Assembly (NCBI RefSeq): GCF_015351595.1 | Contig: NZ_JADKPT010000005.1 | Location: 1 to 64,000, forward strand | Direction of reading: 5' to 3' | DNA length: 64,000 nt | Source of the DNA: Flavobacterium sp. LC2016-12 | GTDB lineage: Bacteria; Bacteroidota; Bacteroidia; Flavobacteriales; Flavobacteriaceae | Part shown: one piece after another, positions 7,853 to 16,319 of the stretch | How positions within the stretch are numbered: position 1 is the first letter of the stretch | How the letters are laid out: the number at the start of each line of letters is the position of its first letter | Position numbers and translations under genes: made by a program | The notes under the pieces: generated by a model | The model's input: only the letters and a program-made list of their open reading frames with translations | Told to the model about the DNA's origin: nothing | Database searches by the model: none

Positions 7853-9142
7853 TTAGTTCTTTTTTTCAGCCAACCATCTGGAAAGTGTTTGCATGATAAG
7901 CGCTTTATCCTTTTCAGGGAAATCTTTTACCCTTGTTTTATGACTTCCTGTTGGGAGAACCATTTTCAGACCATCCAGTTTTGGATCTGGTGTTGGTGAA
8001 CAAGAAAACCATGTATCGTAACCTCCATAGATGTACAAAATTTTATCTCCTTTGTTTTCTATATATTGGCGAACTTCTTTAATGTATTGAGGATTGTATT
8101 TTATCACAACTCCCTTTGGTGCAAATCGATCATTGGAAGTACTTTTTACTATTTGTAGCAAATCTGCGACCGGAGACAGATCAAAACCATAATATCCTAA
8201 TTCGCTTAAATGCTGATAATAAGATGGTAGATCATTAAAATAGGTCTTATCATTGTAAGTTCTAACACCAACTATATCATTCAAATAATCAAACAATTCT
8301 TTTGGAGAAGCTGTCACTGGCGGAATTTCATTGCAATGTCCTCCCCATTGCCAAAAAGAAAAAGGAAATTCTAAAACAGCATATTCCAGAGCTTCGGCAT
8401 ACGGAACTTCTGTAAAACTCATTTTTTTTGTTGTTGCATATTGTTGAAACTCTTGTAAAACCGCTTCTCTATTTTTTAAAACGGCTCTTTGAAATGCAGT
8501 AATTTTATCTCTGCATTCCGCAGTACCAATAGTTCTTGTATGGTTTATTGTTCTTGGATCTTCAGTCGAATCAATTAAAGGAGCAACATAAGGCATTGCC
8601 ACATCGACATCATTTGGGTATTTTGATTTATAAATCAGAGCCGTTTCTCCTCCCTTGCTAATTCCTGTCGATATCCATTTACTAGTATATAATTGTTTTA
8701 ATTTCATTACAATATCATGATAATCTGCAATAGCCTGATCGTTTGTTAAATACTCCCACGGAAGTGGTTCCGGTCTTGATTTTCCATAAAAACGATATTC
8801 AACTGCAATTTGATTTGTATTTAATAGTTTACTCACCTCACTTTTATTATTTCCTGTACTATAACCGTGTGTTTCAATAACCATTGGTCTGCTAAAATCC
8901 AAATGAGACAGATACATATAATGTTTAAAAGTTCCGTTTTGAGGATTTTTATGATCTAGAGGTTCGTTTAAAACCAACTGATAGGATTCTGAATAACCTT
9001 CCAAGTTTTCTATGGCAGTAATTTCAGCATTGGGAAACAATTCCGTTAGCTTTTGAAGTAAAATTGATGTGGTCTGCGCTGAACCATAATAAGGGCTCAA
9101 GACGATGACCGCTAAAAGTAGTAAGCGTTGTATTTTTTTCAT
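7853..9142 (-). CDS. Secreted S37/S28-like prolyl tripeptidyl aminopeptidase
   Basis: This 429-residue alpha/beta-hydrolase has a signal peptide (residues 1-23). The nucleophile elbow is GISKGGETALIY with Ser162, and the EYRFYGKSRPEPLPWEYL region resembles the S28/S37 serine peptidases of the PS-10 type. Known relatives release di- or tripeptides at proline from peptide N-termini. The exact cleavage preference cannot be read from sequence. It precedes the GH27 gene and lies beside a peptide and hydroxyproline utilization region, which supports a role in proline-rich peptide breakdown. Confidence 0.8.
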   Translation of the reverse strand: MKKIQRLLLLAVIVLSPYYGSAQTTSILLQKLTELFPNAEITAIENLEGYSESYQLVLNEPLDHKNPQNGTFKHYMYLSHLDFSRPMVIETHGYSTGNNKSEVSKLLNTNQIAVEYRFYGKSRPEPLPWEYLTNDQAIADYHDIVMKLKQLYTSKWISTGISKGGETALIYKSKYPNDVDVAMPYVAPLIDSTEDPRTINHTRTIGTAECRDKITAFQRAVLKNREAVLQEFQQYATTKKMSFTEVPYAEALEYAVLEFPFSFWQWGGHCNEIPPVTASPKELFDYLNDIVGVRTYNDKTYFNDLPSYYQHLSELGYYGFDLSPVADLLQIVKSTSNDRFAPKGVVIKYNPQYIKEVRQYIENKGDKILYIYGGYDTWFSCSPTPDPKLDGLKMVLPTGSHKTRVKDFPEKDKALIMQTLSRWLAEKKN

Positions 9143-9387
9143 TTTTAAGGTTTAATTGAATTTTTAAAAATACAGGCATTACAATTCTCCATCCGATACT
9201 ATATTATCTGTAAATTATCCTATTTTACCTAGTTTGAGCTAAAATATCACTATGACAAAATATTGACTTAATTTTATTCCAAAACCAAAGAATTCATGAT
9301 AAATCCTGAAATCTTTAATACATTTAATCCACCGTTAAGATTAAATACTCACTTAAAGAAATATAATAAACTAAAAAAAACAAAAAG

Positions 9388-10608
9388 ATGACAATTGGAG
9401 TTGGCGGATCTACCGCAAAAGCAGAACTGGAAAAAATACAAAACATGACACTTAATGTAAAAGCCATTCAGCCAGAAGAATACCAAATGCGTATTCAGAA
9501 AGCAGTGTCAATTATGAAAGCAACAGGTGTTAAATCGTTATACCTTAATGCCGGAACTAATTTATATTATTTTACAGGAACCAAATGGAGCGCTTCTGAA
9601 AGAATGGTTGGTGCACTATTATCTGAAGATGGCAGTCTGGAATATATTGTTCCGAAATTTGAAGAGGGAACTTTTAAAAAATTCATGCAAATAGAAGGCA
9701 ACATTAATTGCTGGGAAGAACATGAATCTCCATCTGTTTTATTTGGAAAAATATTGCAAAGCAAAAATATCAATGCAGGTAAAATTGCTTTGGATGAATC
9801 TGCAGCTTATTTTTTAATTGATGCCATAACCAAAGCCAATTCAAATTATGATTTTGAAAATGCTCAACCGATTACTACCGGATGCCGTATTCAGAAATCA
9901 GAAAATGAAATTGCCATAATTCAGCAGGCAAAAGAAATTACTATGGTAGTTCAAAGAGCGGCCGCACGTATTTTATATCCTGGAATAAAAGCTGAAACGG
10001 TGGTTGATTTCATCAATCAGGCGCATATGAAGGCAGGAATTTCCTCTGGCTCTTATTTTTGTATTGTGTTATTTGCTGATGACTCACAATATCCGCATGG
10101 CGTAACAATTCCACAAGATTTAAAGGACAATGATATCGTATTAATTGACACAGGCTGTCGCTTAGAAGGTTATTTGTCTGATATTACCAGAACTTATGTA
10201 TATGGAACACCAACAGAAGCTCATATGAAAATTTGGAATTTAGAGAAAGCCGCTCAAAAAGCCGCTTTTGATGCAGCACAATTAGGAGCAACTTGCGGTT
10301 CTGTAGATGACGCAGCCAGAAAAGTAATTGCAGCAGGCGGATTGAGCCCTGATTACGAACTTCCGGGATTACCTCATCGTGTTGGTCACGGAACGGGATT
10401 AGATATCCACGAACACCCTTATTTGGTAAGAGGCAGTGCTACCGTTTTACAAGAAGGAATGGTGGTAAGTAATGAGCCAATGCTTTGTATTCCGGGACAA
10501 TTTGGAATTCGTCATGAAGATCATTTTTATATGACAGCAAACGGGCCAAAATGGTTTACTACACCAATGCACAGCATTGATAATCCGTTTGGGATTGATG
10601 TAGCATAA
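9388..10608 (+). CDS. M24 family Xaa-Pro peptidase-like enzyme
   Basis: This 406-residue protein has an N-terminal creatinase/AMP_N-type domain and a C-terminal pita-bread domain. Metal-binding residues are visible: the two Asp of VLIDTGCRLEGYLSDITRTY, His of VGHGTGLDIHEHP, Glu of VSNEPM and Glu of IRHEDHFY. Such enzymes cut peptide bonds next to proline. No signal peptide is seen, so it is likely cytosolic. It is the only plus-strand gene between the S37 and M43 genes, diverging from the former, and is a second M24 enzyme beside 21931-23226. Confidence 0.88.
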   Translation: MTIGVGGSTAKAELEKIQNMTLNVKAIQPEEYQMRIQKAVSIMKATGVKSLYLNAGTNLYYFTGTKWSASERMVGALLSEDGSLEYIVPKFEEGTFKKFMQIEGNINCWEEHESPSVLFGKILQSKNINAGKIALDESAAYFLIDAITKANSNYDFENAQPITTGCRIQKSENEIAIIQQAKEITMVVQRAAARILYPGIKAETVVDFINQAHMKAGISSGSYFCIVLFADDSQYPHGVTIPQDLKDNDIVLIDTGCRLEGYLSDITRTYVYGTPTEAHMKIWNLEKAAQKAAFDAAQLGATCGSVDDAARKVIAAGGLSPDYELPGLPHRVGHGTGLDIHEHPYLVRGSATVLQEGMVVSNEPMLCIPGQFGIRHEDHFYMTANGPKWFTTPMHSIDNPFGIDVA

Positions 10609-10632
10609 ATTTTGCTTTATTTTTAAGTCAAT

Positions 10633-10667
10633 AAAAAAGGGGAAACGCTGTATCGTTTCCCCTTTTT
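10633..10667. terminator. Bidirectional terminator
   Basis: A 14-base stem (AAAAAGGGGAAACG at 10634-10647 with CGTTTCCCCTTTTT at 10654-10667) has a six-base loop. A-tracts and T-tracts on both sides let it serve both the M24 gene (plus) and the M43 gene (minus), which converge here. Confidence 0.9.
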
Positions 10668-10686
10668 AATAGTAACCAAACTATAA

Positions 10687-13600
10687 TTATTTAACCAATA
10701 ACTTTTTACTTTCAGTAAAGCTTCCATCGGTAGCAACCACAATATAAAATCCTTTTCTTAAGCGATTAACAGGATAAGAAGTCGCATTTTCTAAAACCTC
10801 AACAACACCTCCCGTACTATCATAAATTGTTATTTTTATACCGGAAGTATTCAGATTTGAAAAATTGAAGTTCACTATATCAGAAGCAGGATTTGGATAC
10901 ATTGAAAATGATTTTGTAAAATCCTTCTGATCTGCACCGGCACTTCCATTTTGTAAATCAATAGTCAAAGGTGCACTCCAGTCACTTATTTCAGTGGCAT
11001 TTTTTGCTCTTACTCTAAACTGATAAACTGTTTGCGTTCCTTGTTTCGGAATCCATAAATAATAAGATGTTGAAGTTCCAAAAGTTGTCCAGCCAGTTGC
11101 TGCATTATTCAATTGCACTTCATAACTCGTTGCATTTGAAACGGTATTCCATGAAGCATAAAATCCTGTTGCATAAACTCCCGCATTCCCAATATTCCCT
11201 GGCGTTGCCAATGTTACCGGATTTGGTGGTGTCACCGTTCCTGAAACTACGGTATAATCTTCTACTTCTCCATCAACAATATTTCCGCAAGCAGAAGGAT
11301 TTGAATAATATTTCATTACGACGCGCATTCTTGTCGATCCTGTAAAAGCAAGAGGAGTAAAACTTCCTGTAGCTGTTCCGTTAGAAGAAATTCCATCAAT
11401 AACTTTTTCAGACGCATCAAAAACATTGTTCTTATTATAATCAATCCAGATTCCCCAGTATTCCAAATAGGCATCTCCTGAAAAACCAGGCGTAAGACTT
11501 ACATTGGTAACCGAAGTTGGATTTAAGGTTACAATTTTAGAAGTATAATCAGCATAACCAGCCGTATCTTTCCCTGAAGCGTTGGTAAAACTTCCGATAG
11601 TAACGGAGTTAATGTACTCGTATTTATTATCAGACTGTGTTGTACAATAAGATGAATTTGCTGTGATTGTTGCAGAAACTTCATTAGAATAAGCAGAATA
11701 AATAGTATTTGCTTTTGCACGAACTTTATATTTATAAGTATTGCCAGCTGTTAAACCTGTATTAGTATACGTTAAGGCCGTATTTGGTAATGTTACGATC
11801 TCAGTAAAAACATTATCAGTACCTGCTCTTTCAATTACAATGTTTGTCGCATTTGTAGCATTATTCACCCATGTCAATTGCACTTGTAAGCTCGTATTAT
11901 TAGCAGTTGCTGTTAAACTTGTTGGAGCCAAAACCGTAGTTGCAGTTTGCGTTCCGGCCAAAATTGATTCGTTAGGTTTTGTATGATAAGCAAAATCTAA
12001 AACGGTATAACCTACTCCACCAGCTTCTACTTTTACATGCATCCAGCCATAGCAAGTACGTCCTCTGCTTTTATATTCAAATCCTACATATCCCGTTTTA
12101 TTGTCCCAGGTTGTATAAGTTGCAGTTCTCAAATCTAACTGATCAGGATAAGCACCAGGAGTAACAAAATTACTTGATGCACCAATTGCTGTGCCTTCGT
12201 TAATCAAAGTGATATTTCTGGTTCCGGCCTGGCCAACTAATCGTTTACCATACGTTTCCATTTTTAAAGCTGCAGCTGCATATTGCCAAACTCCATACTC
12301 CGTATTATCACCAATTGCCAAATTGAAATATTGCCACGTTTGTGCGGCCGAAGCAACATAATCAGGATTGTTTACATAAACTACTCCATAAGGCGCTTCA
12401 AATTTCAGATTGATTGTTTTTGAAGCACTATCTAATGTCGCAATTCCACCGGTAATGGCAGCATCTTTAAAAGTGATTACCACAGCAGCATCATTTGTTG
12501 GAGTATGTGCTGTTGCTTTACCTGTAAATGAAACCACTACTTTATTGTTTCCCTGAAGCGTCAATACAGTTGTTAATCCTGAAGGAGTTCCTGTTACAGT
12601 AAAATCAGTTCCTGTTGTTAAAGTTCCAGTGCTTTTAGTAAATGTTCCATTGTTTGTCGATAATGAAATTGTACTGGTTGTTAAAAAGCCACCATCATTT
12701 GCATCTGCTTCATATAAAGTACTATCAGATAATACCACAGCTGTTTTGGCTGTCATTCCTGTATAGATTGGTGTATTTGGCTGTGTATTATAGGCATACT
12801 CAGAGATTGTAAAAGCATCACCGTTTGCTGCAACATCAACTTTAAACCATCCGTAGCAAGTTTGTCCGTCAATTTGGTATTCAAAACCTACGTATCCCGA
12901 TTTCCCTTCCCAAGCTGTATAACTTGCCGCTCTCAAATCTAATTGATTTGGATAGGCTCCGGGAGCTGTCATATTACTTGTTGGGCCTACAGCTACATTT
13001 TGCGCTAATAATGAAATATTTCTTGTACCACTCTCGCAAACTAACTTTTTGCCATAGGTTTCAATTTTTAATGCATTAGCAACATAACGCCATCCTCCAA
13101 ATGAAGTATCATCTCCTTTAGCTATTTCAAAAGCTTTCCATGTTAAGGCTGAAGAGATATTAACGTTTGGCATATCAACAAAAAATATCCCGTACGGATC
13201 TGTAAATTTCAAATTGAAAAATATAGCTGTACAAGATAAACCAGTTGTTCCACCGGTGAAAGCAGCGGGTAAAAATGTAATTCCGGCTGTTGTATTTTGA
13301 GCTGCCGCATGATTAGTTGCTTTTCCCGAAAGTGTTACTGTTACTTGTCCATTTGAATTAACTGTAACTACTGGTGTAATTCCTGCCGGAAAAGTGTGCG
13401 TAAAATGAGTTCCGGCTACCATTGTTCCTGAACTAAGTGCAAATGTTTTGCTTCCGCCAATTGTTACTACCGATGCAGAATCAAATGCACCATCATTTAC
13501 AAGAGTTTCTTTAAATGTGGTTGTACCGGCAACTAAACTACTTTCTATTGAGTTTACTCCAGTATCAATTAAATTTTGAGGTTGCCAAAGTGTAATTCTG

Positions 13601-14532
13601 GCAGGATGTTGTAAAGCGGCTAACATTCTGTCGATTTGGCCTTGCGTATACATTTTGTAACACCCCTGCGCTCCGTTATAACCCATGTAGTTTTCAAAAT
13701 TCACTTTATCTCCGGTACAATTTGTTCCGGGTGTGCAAGCAAGTGTGTGTAAACCATCTTCGGCCGGTGTGTCATCAACCTCATCTGTTCCTGAGCAACC
13801 ACCCTCAAAAGTGTGAATCAGGTTCATAAAGTGACCAAACTCATGTGTTAGTGTTGCTGAAAATTCTTTGCTATAAGAGTTATCATAAAGATACGCTCCA
13901 TTAAATACAACACGGGCTGTATTACTAGCTGTCATATCAGAATTTGGATACCAGGCAACTCCCGAATTATTAAATACGCCTTCGTTATACAAGTCATTCT
14001 GAATGTACACGTTCATGTATTTAGTGTTATCCCACGCATCTGCAGCAATTTGATCATCATAACCGCCGCCATTTCCGTAGCCGTTTTTAGCTAAGTGAAA
14101 AACGACACCTGTTGTACAACCTCCATTAGGGTCTTTTTTGGCTAGTTTAAATTGGACTTTCAAAGTTCCTCTTCTTGCCTGAAAGAAAGGTTCTACAGTT
14201 TGGTAATCTGCATTTAGTCCATTAAAATCATCATTTAATTGGGCTAAATGATTTACAATCTTTTCGTAAGTAATGGTTTTGCCACTTTGAACATCACCGT
14301 AAATATGAAAAACCACGGGAATGGTGTAAGTAACCGCAGCTTCTTTTGAAGTCTTACTTTTACGTTGCAATGCAAACTTTTTTGTAAAAGCATCAAATTC
14401 TTTTTTTTCCTTAAGTGAATTCGGGTTAGACCGATACACTTTAGCATTTTCTTCTGTCGTCCGGCAAGGAAGACCTTGCGCACTCATTTTCACTATCGTA
14501 AAAAGAAGTAGGATAAGTAGTTTTACTCTCAT
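10687..14532 (-). CDS. T9SS-secreted M43 metalloprotease with tandem repeats
   Basis: This 1281-residue protein begins with a signal peptide (1-19). The M43 (cytophagalysin) domain spans about 60-320, with zinc motif HEFGHFMNLIH (His230, Glu231, His234, His240) and a Met-turn NYMGYNG. Two tandem modules of about 265 residues follow (about 327-592 and 593-858). After them come a fibronectin III domain, a GEVED domain (about 960-1096; WGIWIDYNKNNVFD and DGEVEDYTVV), a second fibronectin III domain and a C-terminal type IX sorting tail (YPNPASDIVNF ... KGFYIVVATDG ... KKLLVK). It should be secreted or surface-bound and cut proteins. It lies downstream of susCD on the same strand. Confidence 0.93.
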   Translation of the reverse strand: MRVKLLILLLFTIVKMSAQGLPCRTTEENAKVYRSNPNSLKEKKEFDAFTKKFALQRKSKTSKEAAVTYTIPVVFHIYGDVQSGKTITYEKIVNHLAQLNDDFNGLNADYQTVEPFFQARRGTLKVQFKLAKKDPNGGCTTGVVFHLAKNGYGNGGGYDDQIAADAWDNTKYMNVYIQNDLYNEGVFNNSGVAWYPNSDMTASNTARVVFNGAYLYDNSYSKEFSATLTHEFGHFMNLIHTFEGGCSGTDEVDDTPAEDGLHTLACTPGTNCTGDKVNFENYMGYNGAQGCYKMYTQGQIDRMLAALQHPARITLWQPQNLIDTGVNSIESSLVAGTTTFKETLVNDGAFDSASVVTIGGSKTFALSSGTMVAGTHFTHTFPAGITPVVTVNSNGQVTVTLSGKATNHAAAQNTTAGITFLPAAFTGGTTGLSCTAIFFNLKFTDPYGIFFVDMPNVNISSALTWKAFEIAKGDDTSFGGWRYVANALKIETYGKKLVCESGTRNISLLAQNVAVGPTSNMTAPGAYPNQLDLRAASYTAWEGKSGYVGFEYQIDGQTCYGWFKVDVAANGDAFTISEYAYNTQPNTPIYTGMTAKTAVVLSDSTLYEADANDGGFLTTSTISLSTNNGTFTKSTGTLTTGTDFTVTGTPSGLTTVLTLQGNNKVVVSFTGKATAHTPTNDAAVVITFKDAAITGGIATLDSASKTINLKFEAPYGVVYVNNPDYVASAAQTWQYFNLAIGDNTEYGVWQYAAAALKMETYGKRLVGQAGTRNITLINEGTAIGASSNFVTPGAYPDQLDLRTATYTTWDNKTGYVGFEYKSRGRTCYGWMHVKVEAGGVGYTVLDFAYHTKPNESILAGTQTATTVLAPTSLTATANNTSLQVQLTWVNNATNATNIVIERAGTDNVFTEIVTLPNTALTYTNTGLTAGNTYKYKVRAKANTIYSAYSNEVSATITANSSYCTTQSDNKYEYINSVTIGSFTNASGKDTAGYADYTSKIVTLNPTSVTNVSLTPGFSGDAYLEYWGIWIDYNKNNVFDASEKVIDGISSNGTATGSFTPLAFTGSTRMRVVMKYYSNPSACGNIVDGEVEDYTVVSGTVTPPNPVTLATPGNIGNAGVYATGFYASWNTVSNATSYEVQLNNAATGWTTFGTSTSYYLWIPKQGTQTVYQFRVRAKNATEISDWSAPLTIDLQNGSAGADQKDFTKSFSMYPNPASDIVNFNFSNLNTSGIKITIYDSTGGVVEVLENATSYPVNRLRKGFYIVVATDGSFTESKKLLVK

Positions 14533-14791
14533 GTTTGTTTGTTTTTTTTGTTATCATCAAAATTATCACGAAAGGCCCTACTTAACTGATACTATCTTAT
14601 TTAAAAACAATACATAATTAACAGATTTTTAACCTTAAAAAAACATACTATTAAAAAATAAAACAGATTACATAAGGATTCACCACCTAAAAGCCATATT
14701 TCTTAAACATGTAAAAAACAAATCAATCTTACTCCGAAAAGTACCGATAATCGTTATTTTTTAAATTTGAACAATTCGCGGTTATGTAAGC
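14533..14791. other. AT-rich spacer upstream of the M43 gene
   Basis: Together with the terminator at 14792-14824 this gap is 317 bases long. I see no gene in it. CAAAATTA at 14558-14565 reads TAATTTTG on the minus strand, which fits a TAnnTTTG element for the M43 gene 26 bases downstream. No TTG was found at the expected distance, so the promoter call is tentative. Confidence 0.4.
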
Positions 14792-14824
14792 AAAAAAAAC
14801 CGGAACCTAATTAAAGGCTCCGGT
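14792..14824 (-). terminator. Terminator after the susCD pair
   Basis: On the minus strand ACCGGAGCC and GGTTCCGGT form a stem (one mismatch) around TTTAATTA and run into eight T residues. It ends the susC-susD transcript before the M43 gene. Confidence 0.88.
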
Positions 14825-14849
14825 CAAAAACAGGAAAACTAACTCAAAA

Positions 14850-16307
14850 TTAAAATTTATCCCAGAAAATTTTTGTCGTCATTAAATCTCCACCAATAGC
14901 AGTAGCAGCTGCTTCATAATTTTCTTTATTCAATGTTTTATCAAAAAGAGAATAAATATTACGAACCGGCACTTTTCCTTGTGCTGCATCCACTGCAGTT
15001 GAAGGTGCTTGTAAAAGAGGAAAATCTAATCTTCTGTATTCCGTCCATGCTTCGAATCCTCTGTTATAGTAGGCGATCCAAAGTTGGTAAGCAATTTTTT
15101 CTTTTGCTGTCCCTGCGGCGGTTGCAAACTTCACATCAGCTCTATTAATATAAGTTTGTGCGTCGGCATCTGCAATTCCCCAAAATTGCATACTAGCCAG
15201 AATACCTTTTTTATAATATTCTTCAGCTGTTCCTCCTACATTAAAACCACGATTAGCAGCATCAGCTAATAAGAAGCAAGTTTCAGTGTAGTCGAAAATA
15301 ACTCCCGGATTGTTTTTCTCTTTCAGCCTTGGCCCAACATTAGAGAAGTCGTTATAACTTACTTGTTTAGCATATGGCGCTCCTTTGTAGCTGCCTTCTT
15401 TTTTAGATTCCGGATTAAAAAAGATATCACGTCTCGGATCTTCTTTTGCATTTAATTCATTAACAAAATACTCCGTTGGCACCGTTTGGCTTTCATTAAC
15501 CAAAGTACTGTACAGCGGATTCATATCAGTATTTGAAGAAAAATATTGAAACAATGCTGTATCACTTTCATTTGTCATAACCCCAGAACTGTAAGCACTT
15601 TCAATAATACTTTTGGCTTTTGCAGGCTCGACATCAGAAAGATGCAATCCTAATTTTAATTTAACGCTGTTTGCTAATATTTTCCATTTCCCAACATTTC
15701 CTTTGTATATCAAATCTGCATTGCCAAAACTGTCTTTAGTACTATCCATATCAGCAATAGCAGCATTCAATCGCGTTGCCAAATCAAAATAAATAGTTTT
15801 TGCATCATCATATTTTGGATAAGGATGCGCCTTAGTATCTAACGCTTCGCTATAAGAAACATTTCCAAATAAATCCACAAGGGTTTGATACGCCATTACA
15901 ATTTGAACTTCAAGAATTGCAATATTGTTTTTCTTAACTGCTGTAGCAACCGATCCTAAAGCTTCTTTCTCTTTAATTTTATTTTGCGCATTTACTAAAT
16001 CCTGCAAGACATCACGATATAACAAAACAGCATGAGAATTTCCTAAATTTCTTCTTTCCTGATTGTAATTTACCTCATCCGTATAAGTTGTGGCAGTCCA
16101 ATATTGTACATACCCTCTAAAATTATTACTGTTTACAGAAGCATTGGTCAGGAAATTAGCATAGTTAACTTGCGCACTAGTCATCAAGGCACCTGGTAAA
16201 ACTGTTGTATATGCTTTTTCGTCCAGATTTAAACCATCTAAATTATCACACGAAGCAATAGAAAGTAAAATGGCTCCTGCAAAAAATATTGTTTTTACTA
16301 TTTTCAT
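14850..16307 (-). CDS. SusD/RagB-like outer-membrane nutrient-binding lipoprotein
   Basis: This 485-residue protein has a lipoprotein signal (LLSIASCDNLDG, Cys20). It is SusD-like in layout: TPR-type helices early (MAYQTLVDLFGNVSYSEAL) and the typical C-terminal segment RGFEAWTEYRRLDFP near 405-420. SusD-like lids sit on SusC barrels and capture oligosaccharides or peptides. It follows susC by 12 bases. No glycan-active enzyme lies inside the pair, and the flanking genes are peptidases and hydroxyproline enzymes, so a peptide substrate is inferred. Confidence 0.92.
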   Translation of the reverse strand: MKIVKTIFFAGAILLSIASCDNLDGLNLDEKAYTTVLPGALMTSAQVNYANFLTNASVNSNNFRGYVQYWTATTYTDEVNYNQERRNLGNSHAVLLYRDVLQDLVNAQNKIKEKEALGSVATAVKKNNIAILEVQIVMAYQTLVDLFGNVSYSEALDTKAHPYPKYDDAKTIYFDLATRLNAAIADMDSTKDSFGNADLIYKGNVGKWKILANSVKLKLGLHLSDVEPAKAKSIIESAYSSGVMTNESDTALFQYFSSNTDMNPLYSTLVNESQTVPTEYFVNELNAKEDPRRDIFFNPESKKEGSYKGAPYAKQVSYNDFSNVGPRLKEKNNPGVIFDYTETCFLLADAANRGFNVGGTAEEYYKKGILASMQFWGIADADAQTYINRADVKFATAAGTAKEKIAYQLWIAYYNRGFEAWTEYRRLDFPLLQAPSTAVDAAQGKVPVRNIYSLFDKTLNKENYEAAATAIGGDLMTTKIFWDKF

Positions 16308-16319
16308 TTTGTTTATTTT

